This document shows, piece after piece, positions 42,801 to 55,000 of a DNA stretch of 64,000 nt. Location of the stretch: positions 34,732 to 98,731 of IMG/VR virus record IMGVR_UViG_3300025732_000023. One strand, 5' to 3'. The translations under genes were made by a program, and so were the position numbers. This DNA is from a virus. The notes under the pieces are model-generated. The model did not search any database and was not told where the DNA came from. It saw nothing but the letters and a program-made list of their open reading frames with translations. Within the stretch, counting starts at the first letter, position 1. Every line of letters begins with the position of its first letter.

Positions 42801-44495
42801 AATATCTTCAGTTGTATAAACATTTATTGCACTAATACCAACTTTTAATTCTGGATTTTCATTAATGATAACTTGCTCACCAACTAAAAATGTTCCAGAA
42901 GTTTGTGATAAACTAAAAGCCGATCCGTTTGGTTTTGCTGCAAGATAACCAGTAGCACCACTAGAAAGACCTCTAACGAAAGATGTTAAAGGAACTTCAG
43001 TTGTTGTATATTCTTTTCCAAGGTAAAGTGTTGTATAAGTTTGAACATCAAAAAGATACAGATCCCATTCTGTACTATCAGCACTGTAAGGAGCATCTGC
43101 AACACCATACCAATATACTCTTGCTTCACCAATTTTTAATCCACCACCACCTGCGGTTCCTGCTGCACCACCAGTGCTATCCCTCCTTCTATTATAAAGT
43201 TCAATGATATTGGACTGGGTTGTTTGTGCTCCACTAATTGATGCACCAATATTAATGTAAGGAACACCGTGTACGTTGTTTACTTTTAGTAAACTACCCA
43301 TTGCAAAAGGAACGAGAGCACCATCAACTCTTTTAATTGTTCTTGGTTTTTCTACATCAACTACTGTTGTTCCTACTAGATCAATATCAAATCCTTTAAC
43401 GTATGCAGTTCCTGCTGAAACCTTAACACACATTAAATTGTCATTTGGAATATTTCCCTGTTCCGTTCTTTGTCCTTCTGGGAAAAGACCACCATTTCCA
43501 GTTTCATTATTTAAAGAATTTGCAACAGATATTGTAAATGGTTTTATGGCATAATTACCTGACTCTTCAAATGTTCTTTTTGCAAAATAATCTTTAATTA
43601 TGCTATATTCTGATTTATTCTGTAATTTCTTAATCTTACCATTATCAACCTTAACAAGTTCGATAAAATTAACATCATCATAATCCAATAGTTGCTTTTT
43701 AGCAAGTTTAACACTAATTTTTAATCTATCTGCACCTGGTGCAGCATAGTTTGTAAATCCCCTAGCATTATCGTTTAGTTCAGGATCATCATTAGCGGTA
43801 ACAATTTCTTCTAGAACATCAAAACCAACTCTATATGATGGATTATTGTCGTAAGGATCTAATACAATTTGTGTATTAGGTACATCAACAAAAACTCCTC
43901 TAATAAAATATACACCCTTAGAAACTCCAACTGCATAACCAGTATAAGTAGCATCTGTTGATACTAATGTAATTACACTGTCACCGATGTTTAAAGTTGT
44001 ATTTCCGTATGTAATATTTTCTTCTAATATTAAAACTTCACCATTGGTAAACTGCACCGATTCACCATCAGTTCCACCGTCAATATATTTCACAAAAAGT
44101 GTTATTTCCTCTACACCTTCTTCTGGTGGTAATAAGTATCCTTTTAAAGTTCCAACAACACCTGATATTGAACCCTTTACTTTTGTACCTCTTCCATTAT
44201 TATAACTTGTTAATGCATCCAAATATACAGTAATATCAATCCCCAGATGATCTGGGTTTACTTTAATTGTAGTAAATGCATTATCACAGGTAACTCCTCC
44301 AGGAATTACCATAGAACCTTCTTTAAATATATGACTTCCAAAGGATTCTATTTGATTTTGTAAAATTGACTGGAGACCTGTTAATTCTCTTGCCTGAACT
44401 GGTCTGCCAGGTTTGAACAAAACTCTATAATAATTGTTGTCCTTATTAAAGTCATCATAATAAGGATTTACGTTTAGGCTAGTCTTTTGTGGCAT
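36888..44495 (-). CDS. Giant baseplate/tail protein with DUF4815 start, 2535 aa
   Basis: The N-terminal NPYYDDFNKDNNYYRVLFKP and GRPVQARELTGLQSILQNQI are the DUF4815 signature of cyanophage tail proteins in the place of T4 gp9/gp10. The chain is beta-rich. There is a Lys/Thr-rich stretch (KKTEKETYKKGGGRNEKG, then a run of Thr). Two GxGY units (GGSGYPASG, TGSGYVNGEI) lie near 1960-2030, and an EF-hand-like loop DTDGDGFGD near 2455. It follows gp8 by three bases. A role linking baseplate to fibres is an inference. Confidence 0.8.
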   Translation of the reverse strand: MPQKTSLNVNPYYDDFNKDNNYYRVLFKPGRPVQARELTGLQSILQNQIESFGSHIFKEGSMVIPGGVTCDNAFTTIKVNPDHLGIDITVYLDALTSYNNGRGTKVKGSISGVVGTLKGYLLPPEEGVEEITLFVKYIDGGTDGESVQFTNGEVLILEENITYGNTTLNIGDSVITLVSTDATYTGYAVGVSKGVYFIRGVFVDVPNTQIVLDPYDNNPSYRVGFDVLEEIVTANDDPELNDNARGFTNYAAPGADRLKISVKLAKKQLLDYDDVNFIELVKVDNGKIKKLQNKSEYSIIKDYFAKRTFEESGNYAIKPFTISVANSLNNETGNGGLFPEGQRTEQGNIPNDNLMCVKVSAGTAYVKGFDIDLVGTTVVDVEKPRTIKRVDGALVPFAMGSLLKVNNVHGVPYINIGASISGAQTTQSNIIELYNRRRDSTGGAAGTAGGGGLKIGEARVYWYGVADAPYSADSTEWDLYLFDVQTYTTLYLGKEYTTTEVPLTSFVRGLSSGATGYLAAKPNGSAFSLSQTSGTFLVGEQVIINENPELKVGISAINVYTTEDIKSVYQDSTALNSSLRTDFFADTVLYERTPPNFSITDKLTVSSGIGSVPGRFFSGTTGIKTEAIVKYQTGGQADPNFNRITSIASNGTSINLAAVGAAVTGVCTSTVNNVDSVFSLMEPKIINLVSSGLYTNLPKTNIASVDLSESELTITKQITGKSTDSNGQLTLSISDAIDVSAGITSVFFESFDAERYSVHYENGTTDKLTSGKFQLGANGSTVTFTKLTALQSNVTVIVTLKKRQVSNKTKDFIRSRQVSITRTSGISTQSGPTASGLSTSKYHGLRVEDAEICLNVPDVVNVRAVYESTNTSAPVLDKITFSTGLALENVAITGEQIVGQTSRAVGQIVNRSSTNVEFVYLNQNNFQVGEVVKFKESSLTLTIQSITEGSYIDRTSNYILDKGHKDQYCDYSKIRRRAGSAVPARQLLVIYDYYKISAGNSGDIFTVNSYTEDRYATDIPSVPDGSRVSDIIDFRPRVVEFDPSTATASPFAFSSRSYESTYRYVISPDETSFLGYTYYLPRVDLVTVNRFGEVEIVKGESSDAPRAPILSDDAMELAQISYPAYLYNPQKDPQILLRDNRRFTMRDIAKLEQRIENLEEVTSLSMLELKAQTLEVTDANGLNRFKSGFIVSSFRENSLADPRYSTVDISASTATAIAPVDFWSLQAELALDPAIDRTKTDITQNLKLLDPNIQKTGDLLTLKYEEVDWIEQPHATNVENINPFNVIVFVGGVALDPASDNWVRTIYIDNQRTESTGAEWVQEARTKVDVDKKTEKETYKKGGGRNEKGTRTLTTTTTTTTTKYKPKLTGPDREFNYVEDVKISGDVDPFMRSRNVFFAANGLRPFTKHFLYLDSQQVDIIPKLCEIEMQSGTFIDYEDATIYYGGKEIGVIRIRTPNHKFGDRTRPDIGSGLGSPSVYVEEYTVDPYDRTRPAPGTTYSPTSKLINFGVRALANESEKYYGYVTRGATVVGQTTGAVATITRAELVSDNWGDIIANFFFRDPNTTPPPPVKVTSGTKTVKITAVPPGVVPLPGSTVFASEAIGSYSGSGTILTQETSRVSVRNPPKPAAQPTEVKVEVKAPHRDPLAQSFTVDGKGAFLTSFDLYFASKDPSAKIFVELRTVELGTPTQLLVQDYTQVALSPDQINIPEEEFDVRSMAGFDDAASGFTPGQFGYDNDYPYAKSLGFTDSDIRYFLENVYTGKIGVKMQEILKDPDWGRYVGSRIPEPIPTRIRFPSPVYLEAGKEYAIVILSPASDAYEMWTATMGQKTVKTKNLPDVQNVVVTKQYIGGSLFKSQNGTIWTASQYQDLTFKLYKAKFVPSGTLTFYNTDINPGGTNVSKLQNNPIEGLPRKLMVPITGTLNADVVPGTKIGQGSSPSITGIVENLGGPIGVVTVISGGSGYPASGTTNNVPLYSISGKGTGATANITVSNGKVISVTPTATTGSGYVNGEILGITTSSIGSGSGARVSVSSRGAANTIYLTGVQGENFTNTSSVVYYTNPLVESSRTSSGVTVNGTSSLISDNFSGNVFRIKQYNHAHHGGNNVIEVKDILPDREKVALTDNFGLNDTVVSVANTNVFARFEGITTSRGYALIQNEVISYSGITQTSGDAGTLIIESRALNGTIKTSHSTSDFIQPYEVNGVSLMRINKTHNIPSTYYNSENSNLDNFFLEFDRTTPTNRSSGSTMLNFDSQKAFGGDSVKVSQNHQFSSLQPIFNVITPGKGTAVSSQIRTISGTSAGGSEVSFLDLGYDPIQLNTVNYFASPRLVASRINETTRLTTLPSNKSLTMRVEFRTEDENLSPVMDIQNSTFILGRNRSNNPITDYVLDSRSNELTGDPHGAVFVTRVISLAQPATSLRLLVAANRQPESDIRAFYRLFKADSSDVPQTYTPFPGYDNLIDTDGDGFGDLVIDLSANSGRPDAFVNPDGPESFSEYQFSANNLEQFNGFSIKIVMSSTNESTPVKLKDFRCIALA

Positions 44496-44498
44496 TGT

Positions 44499-46052
44499 TT
44501 AAAATTCCAGTACAATTTTAATGTCTTCTTTTTGACGCGAATTTCTGCTGATTATTGGGCGATTGTCAATATAAAGTACATCGCCTGATCCTTTATTTAT
44601 TTCAGGACTTGCTAAACCTTGTTGGAAGTAAACACCTAAATTAATTAATTTTGATCCACTTACGTTGGTTACTATTCCAACAAATCCAGTGTCAATAGAT
44701 GCTGTAAATCCGGAAGATTTCCCAACAACTTGATTCGCTGATGCTGTAAATGCAAAAGGTCTTCCGTTTGTAGAAATACCAACATAATCTTGTTGATCTA
44801 ATGTTGTTTGATTAAAGTAAAGTGATCTATCTTGGAAATATTTTAAAACCTTTGTTTCACTATCCCAAGAAGCAACATATCCATATGCTCTCCCACCAGT
44901 AACTACTTGCTCTATTTTTTCTCCAATTGTTGGAGTTCCGGATATCAATGAAAATTTTAAAGAGTGTAGTCCACTAAAAGTATTTTCAGTATATACTTGG
45001 GTAGATCCAATTGAAGTTGGATTTTTTACAATTGCAACTTGGGCAAAACTGGTATCAATTGGAAAATCTTTTGTTGAATCATCAAATCTGGCATAAACTA
45101 AAACGCGATCTGTTCCTAATTCATTGTAAATATCATACCCATGACCCCTTGAAGGTGGAATAATAGGAACTAACTTGGCACTATTTCCTATCGAATTTAT
45201 ATTAATAGATCCCAAATCAACCAAAGCATAACTATAATCTTTACCGCCTGATGTCACTACGGTATCTGTTATTTTACCATTTTCAACGTCAACTCTTACT
45301 CTACCACCTGTACCATCACCGATAAGTGTCAATTCTTGTCCTAGACCATTAGAATAATTTGATCCAGATTTATCGATATATACGGTCTTAATTTGATTAT
45401 TATTTAAATATGAATCTCCCGACTCCCTTACTGCTTGTATTTGAGAATTGGTAGAAGTCATCCAATTATTTGGGACTGTTATGTATTCGGTAGAATCAAA
45501 CTTTACAATATCACTTGGTGATATTGTGAATAAGTACTTCCAAAGATATCCGTCACCACTAGTTCCTGCCCTGGATGGTTCTAAATCTGTGAAAGTTGGT
45601 TCATCCTGAGAAACGTTTCCTTTTGGATTTGTTCCACTAGAACCATTTTCTATACATATGTAAACTCTATACTCAGAATTCATCACATAGTAGTTTGCAT
45701 CATATAATCTAGATGAATTTGTCAGGGGACTTGGATTGAGTATACTATAATCATCTCGATACATTTCATATCTACTTCCAGCAGTCCACTCAATTTTTCT
45801 GATTATTCTTCTAATATTTGCAGATGTTATTTTTTTACCGTACAAAATTGTATCCTTATAATGACTGGAATATGCCAAATTATCAATTGGTGCCATTGTA
45901 TTCGTATTCCAAGCAGTTGATCTACCAAAACCAACAATAGAGGGATTTGGTAAACCAACTGTAATGTAATAAGAGTTATCTGAAGACTCAACAGAATCTA
46001 CAAAATTACTAGCATTCAAAATTCTGAATTGATCAGTAACAATTGCTGACAT
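44499..46052 (-). CDS. 8: Baseplate wedge protein gp8
   Basis: The N-terminal half (YITVGLPNPSIVGFG, YSSHYKDTILYGKKIT, SANIRRIIRKIEWTAGSRYE, YVMNSEYRVYICIENG) is typical of the T4 gp8 family. The 517 residues exceed T4 (334). The extension includes SGSNYSNGLGQELTLIGDG and SGGKDYSYALVDLGS, resembling the GxGY repeats of gp14 and gp7. A perfect TATAAATA late promoter lies 18 bases upstream. Confidence 0.88.
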   Translation of the reverse strand: MSAIVTDQFRILNASNFVDSVESSDNSYYITVGLPNPSIVGFGRSTAWNTNTMAPIDNLAYSSHYKDTILYGKKITSANIRRIIRKIEWTAGSRYEMYRDDYSILNPSPLTNSSRLYDANYYVMNSEYRVYICIENGSSGTNPKGNVSQDEPTFTDLEPSRAGTSGDGYLWKYLFTISPSDIVKFDSTEYITVPNNWMTSTNSQIQAVRESGDSYLNNNQIKTVYIDKSGSNYSNGLGQELTLIGDGTGGRVRVDVENGKITDTVVTSGGKDYSYALVDLGSININSIGNSAKLVPIIPPSRGHGYDIYNELGTDRVLVYARFDDSTKDFPIDTSFAQVAIVKNPTSIGSTQVYTENTFSGLHSLKFSLISGTPTIGEKIEQVVTGGRAYGYVASWDSETKVLKYFQDRSLYFNQTTLDQQDYVGISTNGRPFAFTASANQVVGKSSGFTASIDTGFVGIVTNVSGSKLINLGVYFQQGLASPEINKGSGDVLYIDNRPIISRNSRQKEDIKIVLEF

Positions 46053-46069
46053 CTTTAAACTTTTTTATG

Positions 46070-46077
46070 TATTTATA
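46070..46077 (-). promoter_or_regulatory. Late promoter TATAAATA for gp8
   Basis: A perfect minus-strand TATAAATA lies 18-25 bases before the gp8 ATG, in the short gap after gp7. Confidence 0.85.
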
Positions 46078-46082
46078 TCCCA

Positions 46083-49000
46083 TTAAGGAAGATTAGAAAG
46101 TTTCCTAATCGCTCCACTATTTCGCAATCCAAATGTTCTTCTTTGAATTGTTGGGAAAGTAGAAAGGCCCGAATCGACAACTAGACCAGTAACTCCAATA
46201 GAAATTGGGTTTGTTCTTGTGGTAAAGTTATATAATCTACCCCAAGAGATGTTTCCACCCATTGTTGTTGCTATTCCAACAGTGTTGCTATTTGTATGGA
46301 TGTTACATATTATCTCAGCGTTTGGTCCAAAATTAATTTTGGAGTTAACGATATAAACATTATCTAAGAAACTTGTACCTATTCCTACAATAGAAGCATC
46401 ACCGCTGTTTACTGAAGTGACCCCAGTACCGATAGTTGTATTATAAACAAGTATTGGATAACCAACTTGGAGATCATTAGCATCGGATGCATTAGCACGG
46501 AAATTAATTTTTAATGCAAGTGGGTGTCCACCAGTTCCGGTAGTGGTACTGATACCAGTAATAATTCCAGAAAATCCCTGAACATTTGCAATACCTTTAA
46601 TGGTTTCTTTTCTTGCTTTTGGAATTTCTGCTATTACCTGTGGGGCAATTGTATATCCAAGTCCAGGATTGGTAATTGTAACCGAAACAATGCTTCCATT
46701 GGAAATAGAGGCTTCCGCTGTTGCAGTTGTTCCTACACCAACACCAATCAATGGTGGTGCAGAAAGTTTGACTGGAATTGAAGATGTAGAATATCCTAAA
46801 CCTGGATTAGTAATTGTAATATTAGAAATAGTTCCTGCTGCAGAAACAGTCGCAGTAAATGCTACAGAAACTGGATCATTTACGTCAACTACTAATCCAT
46901 CAAATGAACTTATAGTTATACCGTAATTATTTTCTTCAAAATTAAAGAATTGTGCATTATCAACAAAAATTTCAGTATTACCGTCATTAACATCTCCAAT
47001 AATCCTTGCAGTTGGGTAAATGAAAGGTTCAATAGAATCTCTTGACTTATAAACAACATCACCTTTAATGTACCTATCTACTTTTTGTTTTATCCACTCT
47101 ATTGGTCTATAATTGGATTCATTAATGCCAAATCCAACATAGTTATCAGTTTCGACAGTATCCGATCCAACTACATCTAAAATAATTCTGTCTCTATCCT
47201 GAGAAGGAATTGATGGATAATATGGATTTTTCAGTACAAAAACATCATCTCCAATCTTAATAGTCTCGTTAATATCAATAATTGTAATATCTACACCATT
47301 TTGTCCAAGGTAGAAGAAAATATCTACTTTATCTGAAGATTTTGGTGGCTCTGTAAATTCAAAAGAAGTTCCTCCTAAGAATCTATATGCATATCCTGGT
47401 TCTTGAATAACACCATTAACGAAGATTAAAAGAACTGCATCAAGATTAATCGCACTAGAAAGTGGATTATTTGGATCTACTTCAAAACTTAACAATTGAC
47501 CATTGTAAATTAGTGGGAATCTAGTTCTAGATCCGTTTTGCAGTGTTGCAGTGCTATCAATGTAGTTCATTTCACCAAATGACCAAGATGAGAAGTAATC
47601 TTGGAATGTCTCAACAACCTCCAACTTAAATTCCGAAATTGGTTCCGAAAGACCCTTTGCAGTTACAAGACCGACAGGTTTAAAGACATCTCCAACTCTG
47701 AAAGCATATCCAGGTCTTGCTATTTGGAAAGAATTGACTAGGAATAGTGTTGATCCAATACCAACATTAGATGGCGATGGTCCAATACTTACATTTAAAA
47801 GTAGGTTAGATCCTGTTTCCGTAGTTGATCCTATACCAGCTCTTGAAACACCAATCACTTCAAGATTTTCATAAATTGGTTCTGGTATTCTGATATATGG
47901 TTCAACATACCCAGATCCCCCACTATTAATAATGAATCCCAATGTTCCACCAGCACCAACAACGGCAGTAATACTCGCCTCTACGCCGCTGTGATTTGGA
48001 TCTGTCACGGCGATAGAAACTGGACCTCTGTATCCAGAACCCTCAGTTAAATCATACCAAGGGAATACAGTTCCAAATCCAATGTATGAGTGTGGTAGAG
48101 TGCTAGTACCAACATTTGCTGAGAAAGTTCTTGCAGATATAATCCCAGTAATATCGTAAGAATAATCCAATCCTGCTGATGGGAAGTAAGAAACTATTCC
48201 TGCTCCAGATGGACAAGTAAATCCTAAACCAACTAGTTTAATTCTATCCCCACCTACATAATTATGATCAGCAGTTGTAGTAATTTCAATAATACCAGTT
48301 TGATTGTTGTAAGATGCAGTACTAATTGATTGTCCAGGACCTGTATGAGAAATTCCAGTAATACTTACAATAGAACCAGAACCATCAAGATTCGCTCTTA
48401 CTTTTGCTCCTAAAAGTGGTGCATAACCAAGACCTGGTGTTGATCCGAGAGATACAATTAGACCACCTCTTGGTAGTTGATTTTGATTTATGTCAAAGTC
48501 TGACTTGATGTAAGTTCCATCAGTTGATGTAATACCAGTAAATACAACGCTAGAAATTCCAGCAATATTATCGTTCTCAAATTCATAATTATTTCCAGAA
48601 TTATTAATAGTTGTTGGCGTTTGGAAAACTCCATTAATAAACAATATACCGTTACCAATGCTAACACCTGTTGTGTTTATACCTTCAACTGTCATTGTAT
48701 AAGTTTTACCAATACCGGTAAATTGGTCAGAAATATCATCAAATAACATATTTGTATCATAATTAGATCTTAAGAAAGTTCTACCAGCATATTGAGCTCT
48801 AACATATGGTAAGTTACTTTCATCTCTTCTTGATCTAGTATTTCCTTTTGGTGGATCAGAGAACCAAATTTCAGATCCAACAATATTAAATGATCCTCTA
48901 TAAACCTGAACATTAGCACCATCACTATGAGTTGTTGCTGTACTACCAACAGAAGCTCTTATAACAGAAACAGTTGGTATAGTTGCAGCAGTTCCAGCTT

Positions 49001-52000
49001 GAATGATTCCATTTATAGGTCCAAGTAAAGCACCACCAACATTAGTACTGAATCCAACTTCAACAACTTTCATATATTCATTATCAATTTTTATCAAATC
49101 TCTTGGTTGAATTGACGATATGCCACTTAAGTTGAAAGTTGCAATGCCAACAGAGATTGATCCACTATTATATTGAAGTGTATGAGATATTGGGGTAAAT
49201 GTGATTGGTTGCTGTACAATTCCATCCAAAGAAACTACACTCTTTGTAAGTTTCTTTGTCATTTCAAGTTCATGGGCATTTCCAAGACCTGCACTTGTAA
49301 AGGTAACTGCAATTCCTAAATTAGCATAAGATCTTCTGGTTGATAATTTAAATGTGTTTGGTGTTAAAGAAATTGGATATACTACTGATGGTAGTCTATC
49401 AGTGACAACGCCAAGATAATTCGCAGTTGCTCCAATACCCATCGCACTTTGACCAACGCCAATGAATGATGATTTTGGAGTATAAATTAATTCCTCACCA
49501 GTATTGAACATATGGTCGGTGATTGTAAATATTCCAGTTTCAAAATCGACCATAGTAGTGTCGGAAGGATTAAAAACCTTTTTATAGATGGGTCTTCCTT
49601 GGTGAGTTAGATTGAAATTAACTTTGTTCGCTCTCGTTCCATTTATTCCATCATATGCAGATAAGAATACAGTCTGTGTGCTATTACCATATTTTAATGC
49701 TAGTGGAACATTTTCAAAATCACTGAATGTATAGAATACTTCATTAAATGCTTGAACGGTAGTATTAGTATTTGAACTATCTGGATAGAAATTCAAGTAG
49801 AATTCATTACCATTACTTTCACCACCAAAAGTACCAAGTCCAGATATATTATTAACAGAAGCAAATGATCCAGGAACTACAACTATGTCTTCACTACCTC
49901 TCAAAATAGCAACCTGATGAATTGCAGAACTGCTACCAGAAGAAACTCTAACAATGGATGATGAAGAGGAAATAAGATTAGAATCAAAAGTACCAACTCT
50001 AATCGCAGATGTTCCAAATCCAACTGTTGATTCAAGTCTTGCACTTCTTTCAGAACCGTTCGGTTGACCTGGAACTAAAAATCTATATGTTCCTATTCCT
50101 GAACTTGTTGCCGCAAAACCAACAATATTTGCTCTAATATCAACTGGATAAATTTCATCATTTCTAAATCTGAAAGAAACTATTCCAGCGGTAGAATCAT
50201 AAACAGCGGTTACTATACCTATTGCAGATGAACTGTATCCCTGAAGAGTAGTGTCAAAATAATATTCACTCAAATAAGTATTAGAACCATCAAAATCTAG
50301 AACTGCATCGATATAGTTTACTTCTCTTGTAAGCGAGTTTACGACTTCAATATTTGCAAACAATCCATTAAAGTTAGTATTTGTGAATTGTGCAATCGTT
50401 GTTATACTACTCGATGTACCGACACTTGAAATACCAAGTCTATTACTTCCAATTAAATTGATAGATCCAAAACTTTGAGTTCCAATTCCCGAAGATAAAA
50501 ATTCAAAAGTTTTCTTTAAAACTTTTATGTCATGGTCCCTTGTAAATCTATTAGTTGGTGTAAATATTAAAGTTTTTCTTCCAGAACTATCTACATTTGC
50601 ACTGAAATTTCCTAATAGTTCATCTGAATACGTAGTGTATTTTTCAAAAATAATAGAATCTAAGGTCGTTGTTTGTAATACAATCTCACTTAACTGAGAA
50701 TAGTTAGTATCAGGATCTAGAACTTGAATCAAGTATCTAACATGAGTATCTGCTATATCAATTTCATCAATTTCAACAAAAGGATCTTCAAATCCTCTAC
50801 TTGAAAATCTTGAACTAATGTCATCATGAATGATAACTCTATTAGTTCTACATTCCGTGTAGTCAGTTAATTTTCTATTTTGTATCTTCAGATATTTTGA
50901 TCTATCTGGATTTGTTCTGATATCATAATCGACAACATTATCAAAATTATTAATTGTATCAACTCTTTTTTCTTCAATAATATCAAGAACAACTAAACTG
51001 TTCGTTGTTCCAGAAAGACCAATTGCTCCTGTTGAAGATACAATACCAACATCAGCAAAATTTTTCAGACCAGCAGGGTGTATAATGCTATTAACTGGTC
51101 CAGATAATTTATCCCAAGTTATTGGACTCTTAATAGTATAAGATAGGTTTTGATAATAATCATTATCAGGAGTTACTTGATAATCCTCGCTGATTTTACC
51201 AATATCATCAGACCATCCAATATTTTGTTTTGTAGAATATCCAATTTTAAATCTCGAATTGTTACTACTTACCGACACTACATCAGCAATTACTCCACTT
51301 GATGTGCCTCTTATTGTATTCCCTGCCCTTAAATTATATGACCCTGTTACTTTTATAAATTCATCTCTTGATAATTTTACAAAAAGATCCTCTTCGATAA
51401 ATCCACTTCCAGTGTCAACATAAAGTTGTTCGTTCTCTAAAAACTTACCCCTCTTTTTAATAACATTGATGTCCGGATAATGATTCTTGTTTATAATAGT
51501 GGCATATCCAGACTGGAAAGTTTTAGCTATTCCTGGATTTGTCGATAAACCAACACCAAGATCATCTACAACTGCAAAGGACAATACCGCAGGATTGCTA
51601 TTTACATAGGATTTTACTTTGAAGAATCTGTAATCATAATTTTCTGAATTGTAACCAGTTCCATTTGATCCATTTATAAGTTCTATACCCTCTACAAAAA
51701 TTTCATCACCATTTTTAAACAGTGGAGAACTAAATCCAAGTATCGGAGTTGATATTGTGCAAGTTGCAATTCCAGAATTGTCCGTAATAATAGAACTTAT
51801 ACCAACACCATTTGAATTGTTAATTGCAATTATTTTATGTGGATCAGACTTTAATCCATATATGGGTGCAATTTGATTTACTTTTGCAATTGCACCACTA
51901 GGAGTATCCGCAAACAATAAAGATCTATCAACAACTGTTTTAGTCTTTTCATTGAATAGAAGTAAATTTGGAGCATTTACATACCTGGATCCACCAGAAA

Positions 52001-55000
52001 CAATGTCAATTTCCTCAATTGTATCAAAATTATCTAAAGTTACTAATGGAGAAATAAATGCCTGTGGATTTAAAGTATTATCTGATGGATATTCGTAACC
52101 TATTGTTTTAAATCTACTTTCTTTGATTTTTCCAATATTAGTTGATATTGCAACCAAATTAGCATCAGATCCATTTTCACTCGTTACATTAGAAAATTTA
52201 GGAAGTTTTTTAAATCCAAATCCTTCAGATAAAATCTTAACTTTGCCGATAGATCCATTAATTGCTGTTGATGATTTAGTTGAATATTCTAATTTTTCAA
52301 CTTGATCTGGGGCATACATGAGTACAGTTGGGACACTTTCAGGTGAAATTTTAAAACTGTTTGTTGAAATTCCAAATACTGTATATGATCCATTGTATTC
52401 ACTGTTTACATAATTAATTTCGGAATGGTTTGTGAAATAATTGTCAGCAGTGCTAATATACCCAGATTTTTCTAGTGCATAATAAAGTTTTGTAGGAACA
52501 TTTTTACTATATTTAATTGATAGTGATGCTGTTCCAAATCCAACCGTCCCAATTCCAATGACATTAAAATTATTATCATCTCCAGTAGATATAAATTCAT
52601 TCTTAAATTCTCTATCAAGATAGATTTTAAACTTATACCCTCTTAAAGATGGATCCGAAACATTAAATTGTAGTGTAGAATTTTTAACAACATTGATTTG
52701 TGGATTAATCAGACCAAAATTATGAACCGAAGATCCTGTTCCAACAATATTAACTATATTTTCTGTTTGAGTTTTAGTCTCATACAAAGTTTCAGATAAC
52801 TTAAAGGTATTTGTTCCCGTTTTAACAACATAATAAGATCCTGTGGTTAATCCTGATGCTACTTCTACGCTATCATAGAAGATTTTATCACCAGTTTTAT
52901 ATCCATGATTTGCAATAGTTATTGTATTATTGACAGGATTGATTTGTGAAGAGTTAATTCCAATTGAGTTAATGATTAATTTTTTACCAAACTCACTAAA
53001 TCTGACAGATAATGCCGCAGTTGTTCCAAAACCAACAACAGTATTGGGAACAATGTTTAACTTAATCACATCAGATTCGGATAATCCATGAGATTGTCCA
53101 ACACTTATAGTAGAAACCGCCCTATCAATTTGTGCTACAACTTGGTCTAAATTTGTTTCAAATGAATATTCTGAATTATTAGATCCATCACTGTAGAAGA
53201 ATAATCCTTCGCTGTTAGTTGTCAATCCAACTTGAGTTACTAATCCAACGTAATCTTTTCCTCTGTTAATTACGTAAACAGAAGAAGTAGCGTCTGGAAT
53301 TTGGAAAGTATTTAAATTGGACGCATTATCTGCAACAATAAGGGAATCAATACCTGGATAACTAGACTTTTCAAAAGTTAATCTTTGTCCCGTTTTGAAA
53401 GGATGATTTGGTATGTAAATGCTTCTATGTGGAATGGAAACAGTATTTGTTGTACCACCAATTGTGAATGTTTTTGTTACTGCTCCACCTGGAGTTGTTC
53501 CAATCCCAACAGAATCTTTTGCATTAAAGTAAACTAATTTGTTTCTTTCAGAATTAAACTTTTGAGTTTTTACTAAAATTTTAACTTTTTCATTCAGAAC
53601 ATTTAATTGACTTCCAAAAGAGTGTGCCACACCAGTAGTGCCAAATCTCTTCACTCTTATAACGCCATTACTATAATCATTAAGTACTTTTACAATCTCA
53701 TTACCCAAATTTGAATGAATTAAAATACTATTTCCAATAGAAACATTTGGTCTAGAAGTAACAAATATATCTTCAACTTTACCTTCTGGTGCAGAATAGC
53801 TAGTCATAGATCCCGCAAGACCTACTATTTCAGTGCTAAAACCTACTTTTTTAGATCCAAGAAGATTGCCGACCGTAGTTGAAATACTACCAACTAAAAC
53901 AGTATCATTATTTCTTAAATCAAATCCTGATCTGTAATATGCAGAAACAGAGGTTTCATCCTCCCAAACAAGAACACAAGGATAGTATGTTTCTAATTCA
54001 GTTTCTACCTTGGTAATATTTTTACCAATAATTTCAGAAACTTCTGCTCTTAGACCATAACCACCAGTATTTGATTCATCAAAATTAATTTTGTCTCCTA
54101 TCTTGTATCCAGAACCACCATCATCAACTTTAATATCATCTACTGAACCTTTATCAACTGATTCTACTACAGAAACTTGTGGGAACTTTTCATATGGTTC
54201 TACTAAGAAGTCATAACCAGCATACTTATCATTGATTTTGTATGGATAAGTGTTTCTAATAAGACTTGAATTATTAAAATCAAACGATTGATTGAGATAA
54301 GAATTCTCCTCTATGAATGGTGATTTAAATGTATTTCCTACAAAATATGGATAAACAGGCTCTAACTTATTTGATGAAGTACTAGTTGTTACCCCAGCAA
54401 AATATGCATATGTTCCTTTTGGAAACTCTGGTGTCTTACAAAATCTTCCATTACTATCATCCAAATCTCCAATATTTGAATATCTGTAATCTTCAATGAA
54501 AAATCCAACAGGGAAAGATGAAGGTCTATCAAAAATAGAAGATGTGTCTAGAACATATCCAGGATTTATAATTCTAACACCAGATTGAACATTATTAGGA
54601 TCAGAATATCCATATGGTCCATATACAGGATTTCCATCATATGCCCATCCAATAATTGGTGAGTGAGAAACTCCATCATCAGAGTACTTAGATGCTAAAT
54701 CTTCCGAATATCCATAAATTCCATATATTAACGAATCTTCCTCACTGTTCTTAACTAAACTTGAAAAGATTTTTGTATTCTTTGTTCTCGTATACGCCGC
54801 ATATCTCTCTGCATCATTAACTGTAAGATCCCTAACTCTAACATCAAAAATCGCACCAGATCCTCTTGGAACAACCTGGATAGATGTATTTGTTGAGTTA
54901 TATCCAATCCCAGAATTTAATACAACTGCATCTGTAATAGATCCATTTGAAATGACTGGTTTAATGATAGCGCCAGACCCATCACCCTGTACACGAATTT

